DNA from: an uncultured Faecalibacterium sp.
Lineage (GTDB): Bacteria > Bacillota > Clostridia > Oscillospirales > Ruminococcaceae
Length of the DNA stretch: 5,325 nt
Direction: 5' to 3'
Assembly: GCA_900765705.1 (NCBI GenBank)
Contig: CAAFSR010000165.1
Coordinates: 1-5,325, forward strand
Positions 1-5,064 of this stretch are shown piece by piece. Numbering within the stretch: position 1 is the first letter of the stretch; each line of letters begins with the position of its first letter. The notes beneath the pieces were generated by a model. It worked only from the letters and a program-made list of their open reading frames with translations. It had not been told where the DNA came from and did no database searches. The translations under genes were made by a program, and so were the position numbers.

Positions 1-74
1 GCCACAGCGGCGGTCAGGGCGCGCTCCGGCAGCGGCATGGTGGCAGCCGTGCCCAGCAGTGTAATGGTCAGCAT
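1..74 (-). CDS. rnz: Ribonuclease Z, N-terminal fragment (runs off left edge)
   Basis: Only the first 24 codons are in the window. The translation begins MLTITLLGTAATMPLPERAL. This resembles the first strand of the metallo-beta-lactamase fold in RNase Z, whose N-terminus typically reads LLGTGGTMPLP-R-L. RNase Z is a zinc-dependent cytoplasmic endonuclease that trims tRNA 3' ends. The HxHxDH metal motif would lie beyond the edge, so identity rests on the N-terminal motif alone. The start is supported by GGAGGA (82-87 on the complement), 7 nt upstream of ATG, and by a promoter just upstream. One difference from the common form is Ala in place of the second Gly of GTGG. Another metallo-beta-lactamase protein is possible but less likely given the TMPLP-R-L stretch. 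Confidence 0.72.
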   Translation of the reverse strand, partial: MLTITLLGTAATMPLPERALTAAV

Positions 75-103
75 AAGCAGTTCCTCCGTGGTTCTTCCCT
101 GTT

Positions 104-132
104 ATCTTACCACAAACCCCGCTTGTGCACAA
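104..132 (-). promoter_or_regulatory. Predicted sigma-A promoter of rnz
   Basis: On the minus strand, TTGTGC (132-127) and TAAGAT (109-104) are separated by exactly 17 bp. This predicts a transcript start near 97 and a leader of about 23 nt before the rnz ATG at 74. Both boxes are near consensus (TTGACA/TATAAT). Confidence 0.55.
123..132. repeat. Perfect 10-bp palindrome TTGTGCACAA over the rnz -35 box
   Basis: TTGTGCACAA is its own reverse complement. It covers the -35 box of the leftward rnz promoter and offers the same TTGTGC hexamer rightward toward the 60-codon ORF. Only a weak -10 (around 147-153) follows on that side. It could be an operator, a symmetric pair of -35 boxes, or chance. 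Confidence 0.3.
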
Positions 133-186
133 TTCTTTCTGCCACGGCATAAGCTGGGCAGAGCCTGAAAAAGGAGGGCACAGCCT

Positions 187-369
187 ATGCAGCGTGACCG
201 CAGAAAACGACATTCCCACGCCCGTCATCCGGTGCTTTTGCGCCGGGTGCTCTTAGTGCTGTGCATTCTGGCGGTGCTGTGGCTGGGGTACAGCTGCATG
301 ATGCCGCAGCTGCTTTTTTCCGCCCGGGGCACCATGATCTTTATGCCGGACCCGCCGCTGCGGCGGTAG
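187..369 (+). CDS. Small single-pass membrane protein, unknown function (60 aa)
   Basis: I do not recognise a family. The ORF is supported by a strong ribosome site, AAGGAGG (171-177), 9 nt before ATG. Residues 1-20 are very basic (RDRRKRHSHARH near the start). They are followed by one hydrophobic segment at about residues 21-39, rich in Leu, Val and Cys, and then by a short polar tail ending PDPPLRR. The positive-inside rule predicts the N-terminus in the cytoplasm and the tail outside, as an uncleaved signal anchor. No lipobox is clear: the residues before Cys37 are GYS. The gene is divergent from rnz with 112 bp between starts. Its last codons and stop lie inside a GC-rich inverted repeat (352-366), so the 3' end may have been formed by insertion of a repeat element, truncating a longer gene. 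No clear -10 box was found for it. Confidence 0.5.
   Translation: MQRDRRKRHSHARHPVLLRRVLLVLCILAVLWLGYSCMMPQLLFSARGTMIFMPDPPLRR
352..366. repeat. GC-rich inverted repeat at the 3' end of the 60-codon ORF
   Basis: CCGCCG and CGGCGG flank a CTG loop, giving a 6-bp perfect GC stem directly before the TAG stop (367-369). An outer pair CCCGC (351-355) and GCGGG (369-373) can pair as an alternative. No T-run follows, so this is not a standard intrinsic terminator. Confidence 0.45.
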
Positions 370-581
370 CGGGACGATCTGGAATGCGCGCCGCCTTCGC
401 TTTGCGCATATTCAGCGGAAAAATTATTTTATATTTTGCGTTTGTCGCGCTCTGCGGAGCGCTCCAAACGCTCTTTTCACGGGAGGGGTCGTAGAGATAA
501 GCGGCATTTGCAGCGCCTGCTTCCTACGGAAGCGGCGGCGCTGCGGGGAAAGTTTCCTCGCCAAAAAGCGCCAGACGCAAA
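370..581. other. Non-coding, hairpin-rich intergenic segment; candidate dispersed repeat or structured RNA
   Basis: No ORF here has a credible ribosome site or protein-like composition. Several inverted repeats are packed together. GAATGCGC (382-389) pairs with GCGC-AT-ATTC (404-413) with a 2-nt bulge. GCGCTC (447-452) pairs with GAGCGC (457-462) around a TGCG loop. GAGCG (457-461) can instead pair with CGCTC (469-473), followed by TTTT. The 511-543 hairpin comes next. CGGGGAAA (544-551) and TTTCCTCG (553-560) form a last compact dyad. A very AT-rich block (about 418-437) sits in the middle of GC-rich DNA. Known possibilities for such DNA are REP/MITE-like intergenic elements or a small RNA; the sequence alone does not decide. 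Confidence 0.4.
511..543. repeat. Strong 13-bp interrupted hairpin
   Basis: CAGCGCC (511-517) pairs with GGCGCTG (537-543), and GCTTCC (519-524) pairs with GGAAGC (528-533) around a TAC loop. The stems are separated by an asymmetric internal loop of T on one side and GGC on the other. No T-tract follows on either strand, so it is not a typical terminator. The G/C-rich stem and tiny loop suggest a structured RNA element or one arm of a REP-type repeat. Confidence 0.5.
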
Positions 582-621
582 AACAGGGCTGCTGCACGTT
601 GTTTTGTGCAGCAGCCCTGTT
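579..621 (-). terminator. Intrinsic terminator of the purA-pyrB unit
   Basis: Perfect 16-bp inverted repeat: AACAGGGCTGCTGCAC (582-597) and its complement (606-621), with an 8-nt loop (598-605). Read on the minus strand, the stem lies 6 nt after the pyrB stop and runs into five T residues (583-579). Its arm shares the core GGGCTGCTGCAC with the terminator at 4054-4088. In the plus direction the stem is followed by GCCAATTTAT, a poor T-tract, so termination of rightward transcripts would be weaker. Confidence 0.9.
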
Positions 622-627
622 GCCAAT

Positions 628-1578
628 TTATAAGTTTTCCAGCACCTTTTGCCCGGTCAGCGGGTCGGGGATGCCCAGCAGCGCCAGTATAATTGCCATG
701 CGGATATACACACCGTTATGCACCTGATCAAAATAGGCGGCGCGGGGGTCGTTGTCCACGTCCGGTTTGATCTCGTCGATGCGGGGGAGCGGATGCAGCA
801 CCGGCATGGCGGGCGGTGCCTTCTGCAGCAGCTTTTCGTCCAGCGCGTAGCAGCCTTTCAACCGCAGATAGTCCTCTTCGTTGAAAAAGCGTTCCTTCTG
901 GATGCGGGTCATGTACAGCACGTCCAGACCGGGCAGCTCTGCCTCAAGGTCTGCGGTCTCCTTGTAGGTCTGGTGCAGCGGGGTCAGGGTCTCGTCCTTG
1001 ACGTACTGCGGGATGCGCAGCTCCTCCGGCGAAATGAACACGAACCGGTTGCCCTCAAACTGGCTCAGCGCGGCGGTGAGGGAGTGCACCGTCCGGCCGA
1101 ATTTGAGGTCGCCGCAAAAACCGATGGTCAGGTGGTCCAGCCGCCCCTTGCGCTGGCGGATGGTCATCAGGTCGATCATGGTCTGGGAGGGGTGGGCGTG
1201 GCCGCCATCCCCTGCATTGATAACGGGCACCCGCGCATACATGGACGCCCGCAGCGGTGCGCCTTCCTTCGGGTGACGCATGGCAATGACGTCTGCATAG
1301 TTGCTTACCACGCGGGCGGTATCGGCCACTGTTTCGCCCTTGGTGGCGCTGGAAAGCTGCGCCCCGGCAAAGCCCAGCGTCTTGCCGCCCAGCCGCAGCA
1401 TGGCGGATTCAAAGGAAAGGCGGGTGCGGGTGCTGGGCTCGTAGAACAAAGTTGCCAGAATGCGGCCATCGCACAGGTGGGCGTAGGGCGCGGGGTCGGC
1501 TTCCATCCGGTCGGCAAGGTCGAGCAGTGCCAGCTGCTCCGGCAAAGAAAAGCTGCCGGGCTCGATAAAATGTCTCAC
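628..1578 (-). CDS. pyrB: Aspartate carbamoyltransferase, catalytic chain
   Basis: Cytoplasmic enzyme joining carbamoyl phosphate and L-aspartate to N-carbamoyl-L-aspartate, the first committed step of pyrimidine synthesis. It is about 316 residues, normal for the catalytic chain. Counting from the GTG start, the family motifs appear in order. FYEPSTRTR (about 45-53) is the carbamoyl-phosphate loop. SSATKGET (about 76-83) carries the 80s-loop Lys. GDGGHAHPSQTMIDLMTI (about 123-140) follows, then GDLKFGRTVHSL (about 156-167). YMTRIQKERF (about 222-231) and HPLPRIDEI (about 261-269) are the aspartate-domain motifs. All look intact. The start is a choice between ATG at 1584 (MAVRHFIEP) and GTG at 1578 (MRHFIEP). 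I prefer GTG: AAGGGAG (1592-1586) lies 7 nt from it but only 1 nt from the ATG, and GTG gives a GTGA overlap with the purA stop. No regulatory chain (pyrI) or other pyr gene follows; a terminator stands 6 nt downstream. Confidence 0.96.
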   Translation of the reverse strand: MRHFIEPGSFSLPEQLALLDLADRMEADPAPYAHLCDGRILATLFYEPSTRTRLSFESAMLRLGGKTLGFAGAQLSSATKGETVADTARVVSNYADVIAMRHPKEGAPLRASMYARVPVINAGDGGHAHPSQTMIDLMTIRQRKGRLDHLTIGFCGDLKFGRTVHSLTAALSQFEGNRFVFISPEELRIPQYVKDETLTPLHQTYKETADLEAELPGLDVLYMTRIQKERFFNEEDYLRLKGCYALDEKLLQKAPPAMPVLHPLPRIDEIKPDVDNDPRAAYFDQVHNGVYIRMAIILALLGIPDPLTGQKVLENL

Positions 1579-1592
1579 AGCCATTCTCCCTT
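1575..1592 (-). promoter_or_regulatory. purA/pyrB translational coupling site (GTGA overlap with Shine-Dalgarno)
   Basis: On the minus strand AAGGGAG (1592-1586) precedes two possible in-frame pyrB starts, ATG (1584-1582) and GTG (1578-1576). The purA stop TGA occupies 1577-1575. With GTG the genes overlap by 4 nt, the common arrangement for termination-reinitiation coupling. With ATG the overlap is 10 nt. The ribosome site lies inside purA coding sequence. Confidence 0.6.
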
Positions 1593-2885
1593 CAGCACAA
1601 ACTTTTCGCGCTCGGCGCCAGTGGAAATAAACTGGATCTCGTGCCCCAGCTGCTTTTCCAAAAATTCCACATAGGCCTTGGCTTCCTTGGGCAGCTCTGC
1701 CCAACTCTTGCAGCCGGAGATCTCCTTGTTCCAGCCGGGCAGCAGCGTGACCACCGGCTGCACACGGTCAAGGTCGGACAGGGCGTCGAAACAGGGCACC
1801 TCCACGCCGTCCAGCTTATAACCGGTGATGACCGGGATCTGCTTCAGCCCGCTCAGCACGTCCAGCTTGGTCAGCGCGATCTTATCCGCGCCCTGACACT
1901 GCAGGCCATAGCGGCTGGCAACGCAATCAAAGGGGCCCACCCGGCGGGGACGTCCGGTGGCAGCGCCGTACTCGCCGCCGGCCTTGCGCAGCTTTTCGTT
2001 CCACGCCTCGCCCATTGCGTTCTCTGCCGCAAAGGGACCAGCACCCACGCAGGTGGAGTAGGCTTTCAGCACACCCACCACATGGTCCAATTTGCAATTG
2101 GGGATGCCCGCCCCCAGCGGCGCGTAGGCCGCCAGCGTGTTGGAGCTGGAAGTGAACGGGAAGATGCCGTAGTCGATATCCCGCATCGCGCCCAGCTGCG
2201 CTTCCAGCACAATGCGCTTGCCGCTGTCGTGCGCCTGCTGCAAAAAGGTGCCTACATCACAGATGAAGGGCGCAAAGTACGCCGCCTGCTGCCTGCACCA
2301 GTTCAGCAGCGCATCGTAGCTCATGGGCTCCTGATGGTAGCAGCCCGCCAGCTCCATGTTTTTGGCGTCCAAGATCATGTGCAGACGATTCTGGGTGCGC
2401 TGCTCGTCCAGATGCAAAAGGTCGCCCAGACGCAGGGTCTTTTTGCGGTACTTGTCGCTGTAGGCGTAGGCGATGCCGCGCCGGGTAGAGCCGAATGCGC
2501 TGCCCTTTTGGGCAAGGCGGTCCTCCTCCAGCCCGTCCTGTACCTTGTGCCACGGCATGGAGATGGTAGCCTTATCCGAGAGCTTCAGGTTCTCCGGGCC
2601 AACCTTCACCCCACGCGCTTCAATGGCCTCCATCTCCCCGGCCAGATGCTCAAGGTCGATCACCATGCCAGTGCCCAGCACGCAGGTCACCTCCGGGTGC
2701 AGGATGCCGGAGGGCAGCAGGTTCAGGATAAACTTGCCCTTCTCGGTCACAACGGTGTGGCCGGCGTTGTTGCCGCCCTGATAGCGCGCAACGACATCGG
2801 CGTTTTCGGCCAGCAGGTCGATGACGCGGCCCTTGCCCTCATCGCCCCAATTGATTCCAGTAACAGCGGTCAGCATAAACTTCAT
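1575..2885 (-). CDS. purA: Adenylosuccinate synthetase (divergent clostridial-type PurA)
   Basis: Cytoplasmic enzyme that condenses IMP and aspartate using GTP to form adenylosuccinate, the first step from IMP to AMP. It is 436 residues, normal length. Visible motifs: NWGDEGKGR (12-20) with the catalytic Asp14, YQGGNNAGHTVV (35-46) with His43, GSTRRGIAYAYSDK (132-145), DIDYGIFPFTSSSN (236-249), KAYSTCVGAGPF (274-285), TGRPRRVGPFD (310-320), the guanine-binding TKLD (339-342), and STGAERE (421-427). Several normally conserved positions differ from the E. coli type: Asn for Gln in QWGDEGKG, EAQLG for EGAQG, and YSTC for YSTR. I recall similar variants in other Clostridia, but cannot check this here. 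It is the first gene of a two-gene unit with pyrB. The ATG at 2885 has AGAAGG only 3 nt upstream; Met4 (2876) is a possible alternative, 12 nt from the same site. A strong promoter lies 41 nt upstream. Confidence 0.95.
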   Translation of the reverse strand: MKFMLTAVTGINWGDEGKGRVIDLLAENADVVARYQGGNNAGHTVVTEKGKFILNLLPSGILHPEVTCVLGTGMVIDLEHLAGEMEAIEARGVKVGPENLKLSDKATISMPWHKVQDGLEEDRLAQKGSAFGSTRRGIAYAYSDKYRKKTLRLGDLLHLDEQRTQNRLHMILDAKNMELAGCYHQEPMSYDALLNWCRQQAAYFAPFICDVGTFLQQAHDSGKRIVLEAQLGAMRDIDYGIFPFTSSSNTLAAYAPLGAGIPNCKLDHVVGVLKAYSTCVGAGPFAAENAMGEAWNEKLRKAGGEYGAATGRPRRVGPFDCVASRYGLQCQGADKIALTKLDVLSGLKQIPVITGYKLDGVEVPCFDALSDLDRVQPVVTLLPGWNKEISGCKSWAELPKEAKAYVEFLEKQLGHEIQFISTGAEREKFVLKGEWL

Positions 2886-2925
2886 TTACCTTCTTTTTCA
2901 TTCTTGATTCCTGTTCGCGGTGTTT

Positions 2926-2954
2926 ATTATACGAGGGTGCAGAGAATATGTAAA
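2926..2954 (-). promoter_or_regulatory. Strong predicted sigma-A promoter of purA-pyrB
   Basis: On the minus strand TTTACA (2954-2949) and a perfect TATAAT (2931-2926) are 17 bp apart. The predicted transcript start is near 2919, leaving a leader of about 34 nt, too short for a purine riboswitch or PyrR attenuator. The -35 box overlaps one arm of a 9-bp inverted repeat, ATGTAAAAA (2948-2956) / TTTTTACAT (2983-2991), so a bound protein could contact it. Confidence 0.8.
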
Positions 2955-2973
2955 AAGTATTCTGTGTATAGCA

Positions 2974-2994
2974 GCAATATGTTTTTTACATTGC
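2974..2994. promoter_or_regulatory. Candidate LysR-type regulator box (GCAAT-N11-ATTGC)
   Basis: GCAAT (2974-2978) and ATTGC (2990-2994) form a perfect 5-bp dyad, giving the T-N11-A pattern (T2978, A2990) of LysR-family sites. Its centre (2984) lies about 65 bp upstream of the predicted purA start and about 75 bp upstream of the predicted lysR start. Family knowledge places the recognition site near -65 of a regulated promoter. A further GCAAT half-site (3027-3031) overlaps the lysR -35 box. Binding by the neighbouring regulator is inferred. Confidence 0.5.
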
Positions 2995-3024
2995 AAAGGG
3001 CGTTGGCCGCGCCGTAAAAAGTGC

Positions 3025-3052
3025 TTGCAATTCCGGCGCGCCGTGCTATGAT
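3025..3052 (+). promoter_or_regulatory. Predicted promoter of the LysR-type regulator, with a palindromic spacer
   Basis: TTGCAA (3025-3030) and TATGAT (3047-3052) are 16 bp apart, predicting a start near 3059 and a leader of about 72 nt. The spacer contains the 10-bp palindrome CGGCGCGCCG (3034-3043), a possible repressor contact. A GCAAT half-site overlaps the -35 box, which would suit autorepression by the LysR protein. Confidence 0.6.
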
Positions 3053-3131
3053 ACGAGCAGAGAACAAAACCACAAGGCCGCTTCTGCCGCAATCTGCGCC
3101 GGAAGCCCGACAGGAAAGAGGAGCTGCACCC

Positions 3132-4043
3132 ATGTATGTGGATTGGGAATACTACAAGATCTTTTACTATGTGGCAAAATATCAGAACTTTACCCGCGCG
3201 GCGCGGGTGCTGGGCAATAACCAGCCCAATATCACCCACGCTATGAACCGGCTGGAAAGCCAGCTGAACTGTGTGCTGTTCATCCGCTCCAACCGGGGCG
3301 TCACCTTAACGCCGGAAGGCGAATTGCTGTACGCCCGCATTGCCTCGGCGGCGGTGCAGATCCAGGATGCGGAGGAAGAGCTGAGCGCCAGCGCCACGCT
3401 GGAGCACGGTGCCATCAGCATCAGCACCACCGAAACCGCTTTGAACATCTACCTGTCGGAAAAGCTGCGCGCCTTCCATACCGAGTACCCGGGCATCCGG
3501 CTGCGCATCTCCAACCACTCCACCCCGCAGGCGGTGCAGGCGGTACGCAATGGCGAGGTGGATTTTGCCATCGTGACCACCCCCGCAGAGGTGGAAAACG
3601 GGCTGAAAATGGTGGGGCTGATGCCTTTTTACGAGGTCCTTGTGGGCGGAAAGACCTTTACGGCCCTTGCCAGCCAGACCCTGAGCCTGAAGGAGCTGGC
3701 CAACTACCCCCTGATCAGCCTGAACGAGGAGAGCATGACCCGCAGCTTTTACCGGCAGTTCTTTTTGGAGCACGACGCAGTGCTGAAGCCGGACACCGAG
3801 GCCGCCACCACCGACCAGATGCTCACGCTAGTCAAAAGCGAGCTGGGGCTTGCCTTTGTGCCGCAGCCCATGGCAACGCCTCTGCTGGCCGGCGGGGAGC
3901 TGGTGCAGCTGCATTTGCAGGAGATCATCCCCTCCCGCTCCATCTGCCTTGTCTACGACCATCACCGTCCGCTGAACACCGCCGCCCGCAAGTTCCAGCA
4001 GCTGCTGACCAAAACCGGGGCACGGAGCACCGAACGCAAATAG
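3132..4043 (+). CDS. LysR-family transcriptional regulator
   Basis: A DNA-binding regulator of 303 residues, the usual family length. Residues about 5-65 hold the winged helix-turn-helix: FYYVAKYQNFTRAARVLGN, then QPNITHAMNRLESQLNCVLF, then the wing NRGVTLTPEGELLY. A linker helix (about 68-90) leads to a periplasmic-binding-protein-like effector domain (about 92-295), including a typical NGEVDFAIVT stretch (120-129) and LVKSELGLAFVPQ (233-245). The effector cannot be read from sequence. The start at 3132 is chosen over an upstream in-frame ATG (3021). It has GAGGAG (3118-3123) 8 nt before it and begins exactly where the family N-terminus does, while the upstream codon lies ahead of the predicted promoter. 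The gene is divergent from purA, with a LysR-type box between them, so control of purA-pyrB and of itself is plausible. It ends at a terminator shared with the convergent DUF1275 gene. Confidence 0.93.
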   Translation: MYVDWEYYKIFYYVAKYQNFTRAARVLGNNQPNITHAMNRLESQLNCVLFIRSNRGVTLTPEGELLYARIASAAVQIQDAEEELSASATLEHGAISISTTETALNIYLSEKLRAFHTEYPGIRLRISNHSTPQAVQAVRNGEVDFAIVTTPAEVENGLKMVGLMPFYEVLVGGKTFTALASQTLSLKELANYPLISLNEESMTRSFYRQFFLEHDAVLKPDTEAATTDQMLTLVKSELGLAFVPQPMATPLLAGGELVQLHLQEIIPSRSICLVYDHHRPLNTAARKFQQLLTKTGARSTERK

Positions 4044-4053
4044 AGCAAACAGC

Positions 4054-4088
4054 AAGGGGCTGCTGCACCATGTGCAGCAGCCCCTTTT
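4054..4088 (+). terminator. Intrinsic terminator between convergent lysR-type and DUF1275 genes
   Basis: Perfect 15-bp stem, AAGGGGCTGCTGCAC (4054-4068) and its complement (4072-4086), with a CAT loop. On the plus strand it begins 10 nt after the regulator stop and runs into TTTT (4085-4088). On the minus strand it starts 5 nt after the DUF1275 stop, followed by TTGCTGTTTG, so it may serve both genes, more weakly leftward. Confidence 0.88.
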
Positions 4089-4091
4089 CTG

Positions 4092-4883
4092 TTACTTCCG
4101 GCTGCCCTGCTTCAGTTCCCGCTGCTCTTCCTGCAGCTCCTGCTTCAGGGTGTGGTCGATTTCCCGCGTTTCCTGCCGGATGGCGGTCAGGTCCTTTTCA
4201 ATGACCGGGTTTTCTTCCAGCTCTTCCCGGATGAACATCAGCGCAAAGCTGACCAGCAAAAAGCCGCAGGAGAGCCAGATGGCTCTGCCACCCAGCTGCT
4301 CTGCGCTTTTGCTACCCAGCCCAGCCCCCAGTGCGAACAGCAGAATGATGCCAAAGTACCGCACCATCCGGTCTTTTGCATGGGGCTCGTGGGTCTTGCG
4401 CCAGATGCAAAAGGCCTCCACGCCGCTGCGCAGGTCACCGATGCACATGGTACTGGCAAAGGCGTAGCCATCCACCTTGCGGAACGCCTGCACCTGCATA
4501 GCGCAGGAAAAGGAAACGATGGCGTTGGCCAGCAGGTCCTGCGTTTGGGGCAGAAAGCCCACTGCAAACAGCAGCAGCACCTCGCCCAGCACCACCAGCT
4601 GCCGCCAGTGGAGCCGCTGCAGCTCCCGGTAGCGCTCCCGCATTTTTTCCGCAGCCAGCACCCCCAGCGCAAAGGCGCACAGCGGCACCAGATAGTGCAG
4701 CACCTTATCCCACCGGCCATCCATGATATTGGCGCTGAGCAGCACGATATTGCCGGTCTGCGCATTGGCGAACACCTTGCCCCGGAACAGATAGGTATAG
4801 GCATCCTGCAAGCCGCCGGACAGCGAAAGGAATACCGCCGTAAGAAAGGACTCGGACATTTGGCCATGATGCTTTGTTTTCAT
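4092..4883 (-). CDS. DUF1275 (YoaK-type) family integral membrane protein
   Basis: A membrane protein of 263 residues with about six hydrophobic segments (roughly 12-30, 63-78, 95-111, 117-134, 157-170, 181-198). The N-terminal part carries the family pattern SGGLQDAYTY (22-31), a Gly-x-Val-Phe step (35-38) and QTGNIV (42-47). The second-half counterpart reads STMCIGDLRSG (124-134), where the usual TGN is replaced by IGD. The biochemical role of DUF1275 proteins is not established, so none is assigned. A long charged tail (about 200-263), rich in Glu, Lys, Arg and Gln, is likely helical or coiled coil in the cytoplasm. The start at 4883 is preferred over an in-frame ATG at 5009: it has AAGAGGG 7 nt upstream, and the family-like sequence begins here, while the longer form would cross the promoter region. 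Confidence 0.88.
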   Translation of the reverse strand: MKTKHHGQMSESFLTAVFLSLSGGLQDAYTYLFRGKVFANAQTGNIVLLSANIMDGRWDKVLHYLVPLCAFALGVLAAEKMRERYRELQRLHWRQLVVLGEVLLLFAVGFLPQTQDLLANAIVSFSCAMQVQAFRKVDGYAFASTMCIGDLRSGVEAFCIWRKTHEPHAKDRMVRYFGIILLFALGAGLGSKSAEQLGGRAIWLSCGFLLVSFALMFIREELEENPVIEKDLTAIRQETREIDHTLKQELQEEQRELKQGSRK

Positions 4884-4907
4884 ACTTGCACCCTCTTTTC
4901 GGACTCT

Positions 4908-4942
4908 ATTATAGTACATTTTGGGGCGGTTTCTGATATCAG
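4908..4942 (-). promoter_or_regulatory. Predicted promoter of the DUF1275 gene with an overlapping palindrome
   Basis: A perfect TATAAT lies at 4913-4908 on the minus strand, about 25 nt upstream of the ATG, with a predicted start near 4901. The matching -35 position (4936-4931, TCAGAA) is poor. It overlaps the perfect 10-bp palindrome CTGATATCAG (4933-4942). A weak -35 overlapped by a palindrome suits a promoter controlled by a DNA-binding protein, but no binder can be named. Confidence 0.5.
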
Positions 4943-5016
4943 TTTTACATACCGGCCATGTCTGCGCCCTAAAAGACGCAAAAAGCCCGGTTGCCCTTCC
5001 ATATTTCACTGCAATC

Positions 5017-5025
5017 TGTTAGAAT
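5017..5025 (+). promoter_or_regulatory. Extended -10 promoter of the NifX-like gene
   Basis: TGTTAGAAT carries the TGn extension directly before TAGAAT (5020-5025). No good -35 hexamer lies 16-18 bp upstream, as is common for extended -10 promoters. The predicted start is near 5032, giving a leader of about 33 nt that includes the ribosome site. Confidence 0.5.
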
Positions 5026-5064
5026 AGACAGAGAGAATATTGCATACAGGAAGGAGCTCTTATC

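Noticed and set aside
436..633. 65-codon plus-strand ORF in the hairpin-rich region
   Set aside because: It has no Shine-Dalgarno, its composition is Arg/Lys-rich like translated structured DNA, and it reads straight through the pyrB terminator.
649..1674. 341-codon plus-strand ORF opposite pyrB
   Set aside because: Antisense shadow of pyrB with the same His/Gln/Val-rich composition and no ribosome site.
2886..2919. Purine riboswitch or attenuator in the purA leader
   Set aside because: The predicted leader is only about 34 nt and shows no aptamer-like stems.
2911..2920. CGAAC on the minus strand near the purA start, resembling a PurR box core
   Set aside because: It is a single partial match without the paired second box and lies at the transcript start. 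The LysR-type dyad explains the region better.
1641..3017. 458-codon plus-strand ORF opposite purA
   Set aside because: It is antisense to an unmistakable purA and rich in His, Gln and Ala, as expected from the complement of GC-rich codons. It has no family resemblance and no ribosome site, and it runs on through the purA promoter.
4884..5009. N-terminal extension of the DUF1275 protein from the ATG at 5009
   Set aside because: It crosses the TATAAT promoter and the palindrome, has no family-like sequence, and the ATG at 4883 has a well-spaced ribosome site.
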